Assembly: GCA_042140185.1 (NCBI GenBank)
Contig: CP159477.1
Location: 1,240,001 to 1,304,000 of the forward strand
Length of the DNA stretch: 64,000 bases
Source of the DNA: JANSXG01 sp024743075
GTDB lineage: Bacteria > Planctomycetota > Phycisphaerae > Phycisphaerales > UBA1924
Direction: 5' to 3'
Shown here: positions 1-9,519 of the stretch, piece after piece
Layout: each line of letters starts with the position of its first letter
Numbering within the stretch: the first letter of the stretch is position 1
Notes under the pieces: model-generated
Told to the model about the DNA's origin: nothing
What the model saw: only the letters and a program-made list of their open reading frames with translations
Database searches by the model: none
Translations under genes and position numbers: made by a program

Positions 1-279
1 TATCGGGCGATCCGAGTCTGGGACGAACCCTGATGCGTCGAAAGTCAGGAACAGTGTGCCGAATCGATCCGGGAAGGGGTCGGAGAAGTCGCCGGCGAAT
101 GTCGGTGCGGCGGTGGCGAACGCGCCCTGGCCGAAGGTGTAGACCCAGACATCCTCGGCTGGCGGGGTCAGCGTCAGCACGACGCGGTCAGCGGTCGACG
201 CCGAGGCGATCGCCGGAGCCGCGAAGGCCGCGAAGAACGCAACGGGGATGCGGACGCGGTGTGAGATTCGGAAACGCAT
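1..279 (-). CDS. Secreted protein, N-terminal part only
   Basis: The gene reads leftward and runs off the left edge, so only the first 93 residues are visible. They begin with an ATG and a typical export signal: a basic start (MRFRISHRVR), a hydrophobic stretch rich in Ala and Phe, and a probable cleavage after ASA near residue 28. The mature start (VVLTLTPPAEDVWVYTFGQG) is not recognised. The protein is probably periplasmic or secreted. Function unknown; the frame is open to the edge with codon use like its neighbours. Confidence 0.6.
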   Translation of the reverse strand, partial: MRFRISHRVRIPVAFFAAFAAPAIASASTADRVVLTLTPPAEDVWVYTFGQGAFATAAPTFAGDFSDPFPDRFGTLFLTFDASGFVPDSDRPI

Positions 280-393
280 GATGGAGATTGTATCTGTGTT
301 GAGACTGAGTCGCAGTTGTGTGAGGCGGGAAACTGGAAAATGTACTGCTCAACAATACGCCGGCACTGAGGCGTAATCGTCTGACGATCAATG

Positions 394-419
394 AAAAACC
401 TCCCGCGAAGGGCGGGAGG
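394..419 (-). terminator. Intrinsic terminator downstream of infA
   Basis: An 8-bp perfect stem (CCTCCCGC at 399-406 with GCGGGAGG at 412-419, five-base loop) is followed, on the minus strand, by a run of five T (the A run at 394-398). It lies 45 nt past the infA stop codon in the correct orientation. Confidence 0.8.
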
Positions 420-463
420 CCGTCATAGATGAAAACCGGACTGGGCTGGACTGGACTGGCGTA

Positions 464-691
464 TCAACGCCCGCGGTAGGTGATTCGGCCCTTGGTCAGA
501 TCGTAAGGCGACATCTCCACGGTGACGGTGTCACCAGGGAGGATGCGGATGTAGTGGCGGCGCATTTTGCCGGACACATAGGCCAGAATCTCGGTCTTCT
601 GCTCATTGGGGAGCTCGACCTTGAACATCGCGTTGGGGAGGGCCTGCGTGACCTTCGCCTCAAGTGTGAACTTGTCGTCCTGCTTCGTCAT
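464..691 (-). CDS. infA: Translation initiation factor IF-1
   Basis: IF-1 binds the A site of the 30S subunit during initiation and works with IF-2 and IF-3. The 75-residue product is close to the usual family length (about 72) and is one OB fold. The family signatures are visible: VTQALPNAMFKVEL in the first strands, the basic GKMRRHYIRILPGDTV segment, and the YDLTKGRITYR end. It stands alone, not in a ribosomal protein operon, and is transcribed away from the amidohydrolase gene. A good intrinsic terminator follows it. The IF-1 identity is very secure. Confidence 0.97.
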   Translation of the reverse strand: MTKQDDKFTLEAKVTQALPNAMFKVELPNEQKTEILAYVSGKMRRHYIRILPGDTVTVEMSPYDLTKGRITYRGR

Positions 692-956
692 GCAATCCTT
701 TCCAGGCAGTCGGCTCGACGAACATCGAAGGCGAAGGCCTTCTCAGCCGCGCTGCTGCGTTTCCGTACGAATATCGTCTCAACCGGTCTGGGACGGCGAC
801 GATTCGTCCACATGATAGGTCAATTTTCGTGTTCTGGCCAGAAGAGGCACCAAACTCCTTCATTTCTGGAGCTTCGCGCGGGGAAACATCCGTCTTCTGC
901 TGGCACAAATGCAGGGTAGATCCGGCTATTCTGGCTCGCCCAACCACGGAGCAAGC

Positions 957-3900
957 ATGCCGCAGCACATCGCAACCGCCGGAATCAGTGTCCTGTCCCT
1001 CGCCCTGTTCGCGATCGGAGCGCGCGGAGAGGACCAGCCTTGGGACATCGAGAACCCGCCCGGTGAGACCCATGAGGTGAAGATTGATACAACGGAGGGC
1101 ACGTGGGTTTCGGTCGATGTTTCGCCGGACGGCGATTTGATCGCATTCGATCTGCTCGGCGATCTGTATGTGATGCCGATCGGGGGCTCGGTCGACGGCA
1201 GCGAGGTCACCAAGCTGACAACGGGGATGGCGTGGGACATGCAGCCGCGGTTCAGCCCGGACGGGCGGTCGATTGCGTTCACGAGCGACCGGCTTGGGGC
1301 ATCGGGCAAGTCGGGCGACAACATCTGGACGCTTGGGATCGGGGCGGATGACGCGTGGGGGACTGATGACGATGCGTTCACGCAGATCACCAACGAGACC
1401 TACCGCCTGCTGAATGGTCCGGCCTGGCACCCGTCGGGCGACTACATCGCGGTGCGCAAGCACTTCACCTCGCGACGTTCGCTGGGCGCGGGCGAGATGT
1501 GGATGTACCCCAGCGCCGGCTTGGATGCCGGTGCGGCGGGGGGATTGCAGATGACGGACCGGCCGACCGAGCAGAAGGATGTCAACGAACCGGTGTTCTC
1601 GCCGGACGGGCGGTACCTGTACTTCTCTGAGGATGCCAGTCCGGGCTCAACCTTTGAGTACAACAAAGACTCGAACAAGCAGATCTATGTGATCAATCGG
1701 CTGGACACCGTCACGGGGCGACAGGAGCGGTATGTCTCCGGTCCCGGCGGCGCGTGTCGCCCGACGCCGTCACCGGATGGCAACAAGCTGGCGTTTGTTC
1801 GCCGGGTTGGTCCGCAGTCGACGCTGTTCGTGATGGACACGAATTCGGGGGCGGTCGAGCCGGTGTTCAGCGATCTCGAGCGCGACATGCAGGAGGCGTG
1901 GGCGATTCACGGCGTGTACCCGACGATGGCGTGGACACCCGACAACGAGAGCATCGTGCTGTGGGCGCGCGGGACGATCAAGCGGGTCAATGTCGAGAGT
2001 GGTGAGGCGACGGAGATCCCGTTCCGCGTGCGCGACACACGGAAGATCAGCCGACCCCTCGAAACGCCTCAGGACCCGGCGCCCGGTAGTTTCGATGTGC
2101 GTGTGCTTCAGGACGTCGCGGTATCGCTGGACGGGCGTCACGCGGCGTACAGCGCGCTGGGACGTGTGTATCTGAAGCCGCTCTCGCCCGCTGGATCGGC
2201 GGATGCCGAGCCGTACCGCCTGACCGAGCAGACCGAGCACTTCGAGTTTGATCCGGCGTTCAACCGCGACGGCTCGATGGTCGCGTGGGTGACGTGGGAC
2301 GATGAGCAGCTCGGGTCGATCCGGGTCGGTCGTCTCGACTCTTCGGGACGCCTGACCCGCTCATGGCGAGTGAATACATCGCCGGGGCACTTTACGAATC
2401 CGGTGTTCTCACCGGACGGCATGCGGCTGGTCTACGAACGGGTGACGGGCGGCTGGATCCGATCACCCCTGTGGGGGCGTGAGCCGGGGATCTACTCGGT
2501 GAGCGTTCTCGGCGGCGAGCAGGGACAGGAGCAGCTTGTCACGCGCAATGGCTCGGATCCGCAGTTCGGCGACTCGAATGACCGCGTGTTCGTGACCCGG
2601 CGATCACCGGGCAAAGAGGCTGACAACACGTCGTTGGTCTCGATCGATCTCGCGCGTGATGGCGCGGGGAACCAGATCGAGAACGCGGACGAGCGCACCC
2701 ATTACACCAGCACGTGGGCCAGTGATTTTGTGGTTTCGCCGGACGGCGGACGCGTCGCGTTCGTTGAACGGTTCCACGCGTTCGTCGCTCCGTTCGTGAA
2801 CTCGGGTCGACCGGTCGCGGTTGGCCCGGACGCGTCGAACCTGCCGGTGCGCCGCGTCTCGAAGGCGGCGGGCGAGAACATCGCCTTCGACCGCGACGGT
2901 GCGGCGCTGTACTGGTCACTCGGTCCGGACCTTTTCGAGGCGGATGTCGATGCGGCGATGGCACGGGCATCGGACGCTGAAGCGCCGGAGCCGCTGCGGA
3001 CGGGCATCGGCTTCAGCGTGGAGCACGATGTGCCGTCGGGCACGGTGGCGCTGGTCGGCGGCACCGTGCTGACGATGGCGGGCGACCCGTTCGATCAAGA
3101 CCTTGGCGTGATCGAGAACGGCGTGGTGGTGATCGAGGGCAACCGGATCGTCGGCGTGGGGGCCCGAGGCGATGTGCGCATCCCGGCGGACGCCCATGTC
3201 ATGGACATAGCCGGTCAGGTAGTGATGCCCGGTTTCATCGAGGCCCACGCGCACGGCGCGCAGGCGACCAGCGGGCTGACCCCTGAGCAGAACTGGGTGG
3301 ACCTGATCCGGCTTTCGTTCGGCGTGACGACGATCCATGACCCCTCGAACGACACCAACGCGATCCACACGGCCCGCGAGATGACCATGGCGGGCGACCT
3401 GATCGCGCCGCGTACGTTCTCAACGGGAACGATCCTTTACGGCGCAACCGGGGGTTTCAAGGCCGAGATCGATTCGCTCGATGACGCGGTGTTCCATCTG
3501 GAGCGCATGAAGGCGGTGGGGGCGTTCAGCGTGAAGAGTTACAACCAGCCGCGGCGGGATCAGCGTCAGCAGGTGGTCGCGGCGGCACGCGAAATGGGCA
3601 TGCTGGTCGTGCCCGAGGGCGGTTCGACGTTCATGCACAACCTGACGATGATCGTGGACGGTCACACGGGCATCGAGCACACCTTCCCGGTGGAGATGGT
3701 CTACGACGATGTGAAAGACCTCTGGGCCCCGGCGACGGATGCCTGGCCCCAGACGCACGGTGTCGGGTACACGCCGACGCTGAGCGTGGCGTACGGCGGG
3801 GTCGGTGCGGAGCACTTCTTCTACGAGCGTGACGACCTGTTCAACCACCCGAAGCTCGCGGAATGGTTCCCGCCGCAACTGCTGTTCTCGCGGACGCGCC

Positions 3901-4424
3901 GTCGCATGAAGGTTGCCGAAGAGGATTACGCGCACTTTGATACCGCCCGCATCTGTGACATCGCTGTGGGTCTCGGCATCAATGTCCAGCCGGGCGGGCA
4001 CGGGCAGCTTCAGGGCCTGAACACGCACTGGGAGATGTGGGCGATGTCCCACGGCGGTATGTCGAACCACGAGGTGCTCCGGGCGGGCACGATCCTCGCG
4101 GCTCGTCACCTCAAGATGGACACCGATCTCGGGACGATCGAGCCGGGCAAGCTCGCCGACATCATTGTGTTCCAGCCGGATCGTGACCCGCGTGAGAACA
4201 TCCGGGACACCGAGTTCGTGCAGTACACGATCGCCAACGGGCGGGTGTTCGACTCCACCACGATGGACGAGATCGGCAACCACCCGCGTGTGCGTGAGCG
4301 GATGTTCTGGGAGCAGCCGGGCGTCGGCTACACGAACCTGCCCACCACGGGCATGCAGTTCGGTTGCCACGGCTGCGGCTACCCGAGCTTCTGCTCCTGG
4401 ATGCACGAGGAGCAGATGCCCTAG
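957..4424 (+). CDS. Exported beta-propeller/amidohydrolase fusion
   Basis: The protein has 1155 residues. I start it at ATG 957 (GGAG upstream) rather than an in-frame ATG at 909, because the next residues form a clean signal peptide (hydrophobic ISVLSLALFAIG, cleavage near ARG-ED). The N-terminal two thirds carry at least seven TolB/PD40-type propeller repeats with SPDGR-like turns. The C-terminal third is an amidohydrolase: MPGFIEAHAHG gives the metal-binding HxH, later His occur in GIEHTF and PGGHGQ, and the family end motif is GTIEPGKLADI. TolB-propeller amidohydrolases hydrolyse cyclic amides or peptides; the substrate is not predictable here. The last 25 residues hold three Cys and a His (GCHGCGYPSFC), which is unusual. 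The stop codon lies within CTAG shared with the convergent neighbour. Confidence 0.88.
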   Translation: MPQHIATAGISVLSLALFAIGARGEDQPWDIENPPGETHEVKIDTTEGTWVSVDVSPDGDLIAFDLLGDLYVMPIGGSVDGSEVTKLTTGMAWDMQPRFSPDGRSIAFTSDRLGASGKSGDNIWTLGIGADDAWGTDDDAFTQITNETYRLLNGPAWHPSGDYIAVRKHFTSRRSLGAGEMWMYPSAGLDAGAAGGLQMTDRPTEQKDVNEPVFSPDGRYLYFSEDASPGSTFEYNKDSNKQIYVINRLDTVTGRQERYVSGPGGACRPTPSPDGNKLAFVRRVGPQSTLFVMDTNSGAVEPVFSDLERDMQEAWAIHGVYPTMAWTPDNESIVLWARGTIKRVNVESGEATEIPFRVRDTRKISRPLETPQDPAPGSFDVRVLQDVAVSLDGRHAAYSALGRVYLKPLSPAGSADAEPYRLTEQTEHFEFDPAFNRDGSMVAWVTWDDEQLGSIRVGRLDSSGRLTRSWRVNTSPGHFTNPVFSPDGMRLVYERVTGGWIRSPLWGREPGIYSVSVLGGEQGQEQLVTRNGSDPQFGDSNDRVFVTRRSPGKEADNTSLVSIDLARDGAGNQIENADERTHYTSTWASDFVVSPDGGRVAFVERFHAFVAPFVNSGRPVAVGPDASNLPVRRVSKAAGENIAFDRDGAALYWSLGPDLFEADVDAAMARASDAEAPEPLRTGIGFSVEHDVPSGTVALVGGTVLTMAGDPFDQDLGVIENGVVVIEGNRIVGVGARGDVRIPADAHVMDIAGQVVMPGFIEAHAHGAQATSGLTPEQNWVDLIRLSFGVTTIHDPSNDTNAIHTAREMTMAGDLIAPRTFSTGTILYGATGGFKAEIDSLDDAVFHLERMKAVGAFSVKSYNQPRRDQRQQVVAAAREMGMLVVPEGGSTFMHNLTMIVDGHTGIEHTFPVEMVYDDVKDLWAPATDAWPQTHGVGYTPTLSVAYGGVGAEHFFYERDDLFNHPKLAEWFPPQLLFSRTRRRMKVAEEDYAHFDTARICDIAVGLGINVQPGGHGQLQGLNTHWEMWAMSHGGMSNHEVLRAGTILAARHLKMDTDLGTIEPGKLADIIVFQPDRDPRENIRDTEFVQYTIANGRVFDSTTMDEIGNHPRVRERMFWEQPGVGYTNLPTTGMQFGCHGCGYPSFCSWMHEEQMP

Positions 4425-4693
4425 CGGGTTGCGTTGAGTTTCTTGACAAGTTCGGCAAGACCCGCGACGTCCTTCGGGGCGACGACACGGTCGATCTCGG
4501 ACGGCTTGAGGGCGGTCTGTTTGAGCGCGGTTTCAGCACGCTTCCAGAGCGTCTGAGCCTTGCGGTCGGTATCACAGAGGTACAACTCGGTGACGAGTTC
4601 ACCGAGCTTGGTCGCCATGATCGTGTCCTTGTGGTCGTAGTACCGGTCAACGATCTTCTTCTGGTGGCGGCTGAGCGGTTCGCCTCTGGGCAT
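4421..4693 (-). CDS. Conserved-looking small protein, unknown function
   Basis: A 90-residue, basic, probably all-helical soluble protein with no signal peptide or membrane segment. It starts MPRGEPLSRHQKKIVDRYYD and ends in an amphipathic LAELVKKLNATR. I do not recognise the family. It is taken as real because it has normal amino acid composition, fills the gap between two well-identified genes, and reads away from astB, with start codons 80 nt apart. Its stop codon is the reverse reading of the CTAG that also stops the amidohydrolase, so the two genes overlap by 3 nt. The residues IMATKLGELVTELYLCDTD suggest a coiled or helix-bundle fold, but that is only an inference. Confidence 0.7.
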   Translation of the reverse strand: MPRGEPLSRHQKKIVDRYYDHKDTIMATKLGELVTELYLCDTDRKAQTLWKRAETALKQTALKPSEIDRVVAPKDVAGLAELVKKLNATR

Positions 4694-4772
4694 GTTGGCT
4701 CCGGTTCATGGGTGCAGGGTTCGGAGTCCGATCGTACCCTGTCTGCCTGAGCCGGCAACGAAGGAGGCCTCG

Positions 4773-6134
4773 GTGAACGCGCGGGAAGTGAACTTTGACG
4801 GTCTGGTGGGTCTGACGCACTCGTACGCAGGGCTCGCTTCTGGGAATCTGGCTTCCGCGAAGAATGCGCTGCAGACCTCGAACCCGCGATCGGCGGCGCT
4901 CGAGGGGCTCGCGAAGATGAAGAAACTGGCGGATCTGGGCATCCCGCAAGCGGTGCTCCCGCCGCACGAGCGTCCGGACCTGACGGAACTTCGACTGACC
5001 GGCCATCGTGGGAGTGACGCGGAGGTTCTGGAGGCGGCCGCGAAGGAGACGCCGTCGTTCCTACTGGCGTGCTCGAGCGCGTCGGCGATGTGGACGGCCA
5101 ACGCCGCTACGGTCAGCCCGAGCACGGATACATGGGACGGGCGGGTGCACATCACCGTGGCAAACATGATGAGCCACTACCACCGAAAGATCGAGGCACC
5201 GACGACGGGGCGGATACTGCGGTCGATCTTCGCCGACGACGGGTTCTTTTGCGTACACGATCCGTTGCCGTCGATCACGATGTTCGCCGACGAGGGTGCC
5301 GCGAACCACACCCGTCTGGCGAAGCGACACGGAGACCCGGGGGTCGAGTTCTTCGTATTCGGAAACTACACCATCGATGCCGATGCCGCGGCGGGTTCGC
5401 CAGAGCAGTTGCCCAAGAGGTTCCGCGCACGACAGACGTACGAGGCGAGCCGAGCGATCGCGCGTTCGCACGGGCTTGATCCGGATCGGATCGTCTACGC
5501 GCAGCAGTCCCCGGACGCGATCGATGCGGGCGTGTTCCACAACGATGTGATCTCCGTCGGCAACGAGAATGTGCTGATGTACCACGCCGGTGCGTTTGTG
5601 GGCAGCGACGAGGTGATCGCGGAACTTGATAGGCGCACGAAAGGGGTCGGCGCCGAATTGATCCCGATCCGAGTCGATGAGAAGCAGGTCTCGCTCGAGG
5701 ACGCGGTCTCTACGTACATGTTCAACTCGCAGTTGGTCACGAAGCCGGACGGCAAGATGCTGTTCGTCACGCCGATCGAGTGCCAGGAGCACGACGCGGT
5801 GCGTGAGACGCTGGAGGCGATCGTCGCCACAGACAACCCGATCGATGAGATCGCGTACATCAACGTCCGCCAGAGCATGCGAAACGGCGGCGGGCCGGCG
5901 TGCCTGCGGTTGCGGGTGGTGCTGAACGATGCGGAACTGGCTCGATTGAACGCTTCGGTGCTACTCACGGACTCGCTGTACGAGTCGTTGGTCGCGTGGG
6001 TCGGGACGCACTACCGTGATGCGCTCGATCCGAAGGATCTGTCGGACCCGCGCCTGCTCGCCGAAGGGCGGACCGCGCTCGACGAACTGACACAACTGCT
6101 CGGGCTTGGGAGCATCTACCCGTTCCAACTCTGA
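4773..6134 (+). CDS. astB: N-succinylarginine dihydrolase
   Basis: AstB converts N2-succinylarginine to succinylornithine, two ammonia and CO2, the second step of the arginine succinyltransferase pathway. I start at GTG 4773 because AAGGAGG lies at 4761-4767; this gives 453 residues, against about 447 in E. coli. The catalytic triad of the family is in place: Glu174 (FADEGA), His256 (VFHNDV) and Cys377 (GGGPACLRL). The opening NFDGLVGLTHSYAGLASGN is diagnostic. No astA, C, D or E lies nearby, so either the pathway genes are scattered or the enzyme serves another arginine route. It reads the same way as acs, 79 nt upstream. Confidence 0.95.
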   Translation: MNAREVNFDGLVGLTHSYAGLASGNLASAKNALQTSNPRSAALEGLAKMKKLADLGIPQAVLPPHERPDLTELRLTGHRGSDAEVLEAAAKETPSFLLACSSASAMWTANAATVSPSTDTWDGRVHITVANMMSHYHRKIEAPTTGRILRSIFADDGFFCVHDPLPSITMFADEGAANHTRLAKRHGDPGVEFFVFGNYTIDADAAAGSPEQLPKRFRARQTYEASRAIARSHGLDPDRIVYAQQSPDAIDAGVFHNDVISVGNENVLMYHAGAFVGSDEVIAELDRRTKGVGAELIPIRVDEKQVSLEDAVSTYMFNSQLVTKPDGKMLFVTPIECQEHDAVRETLEAIVATDNPIDEIAYINVRQSMRNGGGPACLRLRVVLNDAELARLNASVLLTDSLYESLVAWVGTHYRDALDPKDLSDPRLLAEGRTALDELTQLLGLGSIYPFQL

Positions 6135-6213
6135 GCCGGGTGGACGTGCCGGCGGGGTTCCGGGGGGGTAGGTTTAGGTGCCAGATCAGTGAATCTCGGA
6201 AAGGCAGCGACCC

Positions 6214-8223
6214 ATGGACAGCAATTCGATCGAATCGGTACTTCATGAGGACCGGAAGTTTGACGCGCCCGCGGCTTCGGAGGTCGGGGCCCCTCGTTGG
6301 CTGGTTTCGTCGATGGACGAGTACCGAACGATGTATGAACGATCGGTCAACGATCCGGAGGGGTTCTACGCCGAGGTCGCCGCGGAATTGCATTGGTTCG
6401 AGAAGTGGAATTCTGTGGTCGAGTTCGAGGCGCCGGACGCGAAGTGGTTCGTCGGCGGCAAGACGAACCTCTGCTACAACTGCGTTGATCGTCACGTCGA
6501 GTCCGGGCACGGCGACCAGACCGCCATCGTCTGGGAGGGCGAGCCGGTCGGGGACGACGGGCCTGAGGTCAGACAGATCAGTTACGCCGACCTGAAGAGG
6601 CAGGCAGCGAAGTTCGCCAACGTGCTCCGGTCGCACGGCGTCAAGAAGGGTGATGTCGTCACGATCTACATGGGGATGGTGCCCGAACTCGCGGTAGCGG
6701 TCCTTGCGTGCGCCCGGATCGGCGCGGTGCACTCGGTCATCTTCGGCGGCTTCAGCGCCCAGGCGATCGTGGACCGGGTGGTGGATGCGCAGTCGAAGGT
6801 CATCGTGACATGCGATGGGTCATGGCGTCGCGGGAAAGTCGTGCCGCTGAAGGCGAATGTCGATGAGGCGATCGGCATGCTCAAGGAGCAGGGCGACTCG
6901 ATCGTGGAGCACGTCTTCTGCGTCGGCCGCTGCCATAATGACATCGCGTGGGGCGAACTGGACCGCTGCTGGACCGAGGAGATGGGCAAGGCGAGCGACG
7001 ACTGCCCGTGCGAGGCGCTCGATTCCGAGGACATGTCGTTCCTGCTGTACACCTCCGGATCGACCGGCAAACCGAAGGGCATCGCCCACTCGATCGGTGG
7101 GTACATGGTGCACACCTACCTCACCAGCAAGTACACGTTCAACCTAATCCCTGATGAGGGGCAGGTCTACTGGTGCACTGCGGATGTCGGTTGGATCACC
7201 GGGCACAGCTACATTTTGTACGGTGTTCTTCCGAACCGGGTGCCGACGCTGATGTACGAGGGCGCTCCGAACTTCCCGGCCGAGAACCGGTTCTGGGATA
7301 TTGTCGAGCGCCACAAGGTGACGCAGTTTTACACCGCGCCGACCGCCATCCGGGCGTTCATGAAGTGGGGGGACAAGCACCCTGAAGGACACGACCTTTC
7401 GTCGCTGCAGGTGCTCGGGACCGTCGGTGAGCCGATTAACCCCGAGGCGTGGATGTGGTACCGCGAGAAGATCGGTCGGGGCCTGTGCCCGATCGTCGAT
7501 ACCTACTGGCAGACCGAAACCGGCGGGCACATGATCACGCCGCTGCCGGGCGTGACGCCGACCAAGCCGGGTTCGTGCACGCTGCCGTTCTTCGGGATCG
7601 ATGCGGCGGTCGTCGACACCAATGGCAAGGAAGTCCCCGCGAACTCCGGCGGCCTGCTCGTCGTGCGCAAGCCCTGGCCCGCGATGCTGCGGGGCGTATA
7701 TGGCGACCGGGGGCGGTTCATCGACACCTACTGGTCGACCGTGCCTGGCTTCTACACCGCCGGCGACGGTGCGCGGCGGGACGAGGACGGGTATTTCTGG
7801 ATCATGGGTCGCATCGACGATGTGATCAACGTCTCCGGACACCGGCTCGGGACGATGGAGGTCGAATCGGCCTTGGTGTCCCACGAAGCTGTCGTGGAAG
7901 CGGCGGTTGTTGGCATGCCGCACGAGATCAAAGGAACCGGGATCGCGGCGTTCGTGACGCTCGAAACGTCCCACCAGCCGGCGGACGAGGACGCGGCAGA
8001 GGCGCTGAAGAAGACACTCACCGCGCATGTCAGCCACGAGATCGGGGCGATCGCCAAGCCGGATATGATCCGTTTTACCGATGCGTTGCCGAAGACGAGA
8101 TCCGGAAAGATCATGCGCCGCCTCCTCCGCGACATCGCGTCCGGCGAGGAGAAGCCGGGGCAGGACACGTCGACGCTGGAAGACTTCAGCGTTTTGGCGC
8201 AACTGCGCGAATCGGAAAGCTGA
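6214..8223 (+). CDS. acs: Acetyl-CoA synthetase (AMP-forming)
   Basis: Acs activates acetate to acetyl-CoA via acetyl-AMP, feeding acetate into central metabolism. The 669-residue length is close to the usual 650. The adenylate-forming signatures are all there: the P-loop YTSGSTGKPKG, the A5 motif TYWQTETGGHM, the A8 hinge MGRIDDVINVSGHRLGTME, and the A10 lysine in TRSGKIMRRLLR (about Lys632). That lysine is the site switched off by acetylation in characterised homologues. FGGFSAQAI and NCVDRH are typical of acetate-specific rather than longer-chain enzymes. It follows astB and precedes a glycosyltransferase by 27 nt. Confidence 0.97.
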   Translation: MDSNSIESVLHEDRKFDAPAASEVGAPRWLVSSMDEYRTMYERSVNDPEGFYAEVAAELHWFEKWNSVVEFEAPDAKWFVGGKTNLCYNCVDRHVESGHGDQTAIVWEGEPVGDDGPEVRQISYADLKRQAAKFANVLRSHGVKKGDVVTIYMGMVPELAVAVLACARIGAVHSVIFGGFSAQAIVDRVVDAQSKVIVTCDGSWRRGKVVPLKANVDEAIGMLKEQGDSIVEHVFCVGRCHNDIAWGELDRCWTEEMGKASDDCPCEALDSEDMSFLLYTSGSTGKPKGIAHSIGGYMVHTYLTSKYTFNLIPDEGQVYWCTADVGWITGHSYILYGVLPNRVPTLMYEGAPNFPAENRFWDIVERHKVTQFYTAPTAIRAFMKWGDKHPEGHDLSSLQVLGTVGEPINPEAWMWYREKIGRGLCPIVDTYWQTETGGHMITPLPGVTPTKPGSCTLPFFGIDAAVVDTNGKEVPANSGGLLVVRKPWPAMLRGVYGDRGRFIDTYWSTVPGFYTAGDGARRDEDGYFWIMGRIDDVINVSGHRLGTMEVESALVSHEAVVEAAVVGMPHEIKGTGIAAFVTLETSHQPADEDAAEALKKTLTAHVSHEIGAIAKPDMIRFTDALPKTRSGKIMRRLLRDIASGEEKPGQDTSTLEDFSVLAQLRESES

Positions 8224-8250
8224 TCGCGCTGCATCGCGGGCGGATACACC

Positions 8251-9516
8251 ATGAGGGCGATCGTTTCGAGCTTTGGCTCGGCCGGCGATGTGCGTCCGCT
8301 GCTGGGTGTGGCGTGGGCGCTTCAGCGTGCAGGGCACGAGGTCGTGTGCCTGCTCGATCCGGCCTGGTGCGAACGCGCGGAGCGGATGCTGGGCGTGAAC
8401 ACCGTGCCGTTCGGCGTGTCTTGGGATGCATCGGAGATTGCGAGGCGTCCGGAGTGGCTGGACTTGAAACGTGGCTCCGTGCGGATGCTCCGGGAACTGG
8501 TGATTCCGAGGACGGGTGACCTGGTCGAGGTCGCCCGACGCGTCTGCGCGGATCTCAAGCCGGATGTGATCATCGGGCACCACATCAGTTTCGGGCTGCC
8601 GTGGGTTGCCGACGAGGCCGGCGTCCCATGGGTGATGTGCGCGGTGGCGCCATCATCCTGGCCAAGCGTGGATGATCCGAACCTCTACCCGGGCATGCCG
8701 GATCGCGAGTCGTATCCGCGCTGGACGATCCGGCTCGGAGCAGCGGTGGCGGGCCGGGTGATCGATCGGGCGATCGATCCCGCGATCAACAGCGTGCGCC
8801 GGGAACTCGGTCTGCCGAAGCAGAAGCGGACCATGTTGTGCGGCCAGTTCAGCAGCGTTCGGAACCTCGGGTTGTGGTCGGCGCACTTCCGCGCTCCGGC
8901 AGGGGACGATCCGTCGGGGGCCGTCATCACTGGGTTCCCGCGCTTGCCTGAAGACCTGTCGCTACCCGAGGACCTCCTGGTGTCGATCGCGGCGGCCAAA
9001 TCCGCCGGACAGCCGGTTGGCGTCTGGACGCTCGGTACAACCGCGGTGCACCGGGGCGCCGCGCTGCGCGACGCATTTATCGACGCGAGCCGAAAGCGAG
9101 ACATCTGCCCGATCGTGCTCACGGGGGATGAAACGCTGTCAGAGGCCCTGCGATCGCGTGGGGTGTCGAGTCACGCCTATCTGCCCCACGAGGCGATCCT
9201 GCCCCGTGCGGACTTTGCCGCGCACCATGCGGGGATCGGATCGAGCGCGTCAGCGCTTCGCGCCGGGATCCCGTCGATCGCTATCCCGTTCACGCACGAT
9301 CAACCGGACAACGCCCGTCGACTGCGACGGCTCGGGGTAGCGAAGGCTCTTAAGCCCGGAGGAGGCCAAACCAATGATGCGCGAGCGAGTTTCGCTCGAC
9401 TCATCGGCGAGATGTTTAATGACGATTTGGCCCGCCGCTCGGCGGAACTCGGCGGGCTCGTGCAAGACGAGGACTGGCAGCGCACCGTCGTCGACGGGAT
9501 CAAAGCAATCGTTTGA
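8251..9516 (+). CDS. GT1/UGT-type glycosyltransferase
   Basis: A 421-residue GT-B fold enzyme of the bacterial macrolide/carotenoid/rhamnosyl transferase group. The N-terminal acceptor domain opens with SSFGSAGDVRPLLGVAWAL, the GSxGDVxP pattern of the group. The C-terminal donor domain has AHHAGIGSSASALRAGIPSI and FTHDQPDNARRL, the nucleotide-sugar binding region. It has no signal peptide, so it is cytosolic or membrane-peripheral. It ends 3 nt from the end of the convergent carotenoid operon. Some carotenoid glucosyltransferases (CrtX) belong to this family, so it may glycosylate the pigment, but the neighbouring operon has its own glycosyltransferase and the acceptor cannot be told from sequence. 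Confidence 0.85.
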   Translation: MRAIVSSFGSAGDVRPLLGVAWALQRAGHEVVCLLDPAWCERAERMLGVNTVPFGVSWDASEIARRPEWLDLKRGSVRMLRELVIPRTGDLVEVARRVCADLKPDVIIGHHISFGLPWVADEAGVPWVMCAVAPSSWPSVDDPNLYPGMPDRESYPRWTIRLGAAVAGRVIDRAIDPAINSVRRELGLPKQKRTMLCGQFSSVRNLGLWSAHFRAPAGDDPSGAVITGFPRLPEDLSLPEDLLVSIAAAKSAGQPVGVWTLGTTAVHRGAALRDAFIDASRKRDICPIVLTGDETLSEALRSRGVSSHAYLPHEAILPRADFAAHHAGIGSSASALRAGIPSIAIPFTHDQPDNARRLRRLGVAKALKPGGGQTNDARASFARLIGEMFNDDLARRSAELGGLVQDEDWQRTVVDGIKAIV

Positions 9517-9519
9517 CGG

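Noticed and set aside
3420..4406. A 328-codon minus-strand frame opposite the amidohydrolase gene.
   Set aside because: Antisense shadow; no recognisable domain, and the plus-strand protein is clear.
7144..8583. A 479-codon minus-strand frame opposite acs and the glycosyltransferase.
   Set aside because: It crosses the boundary between two well-identified genes and has His/Arg-rich shadow composition.
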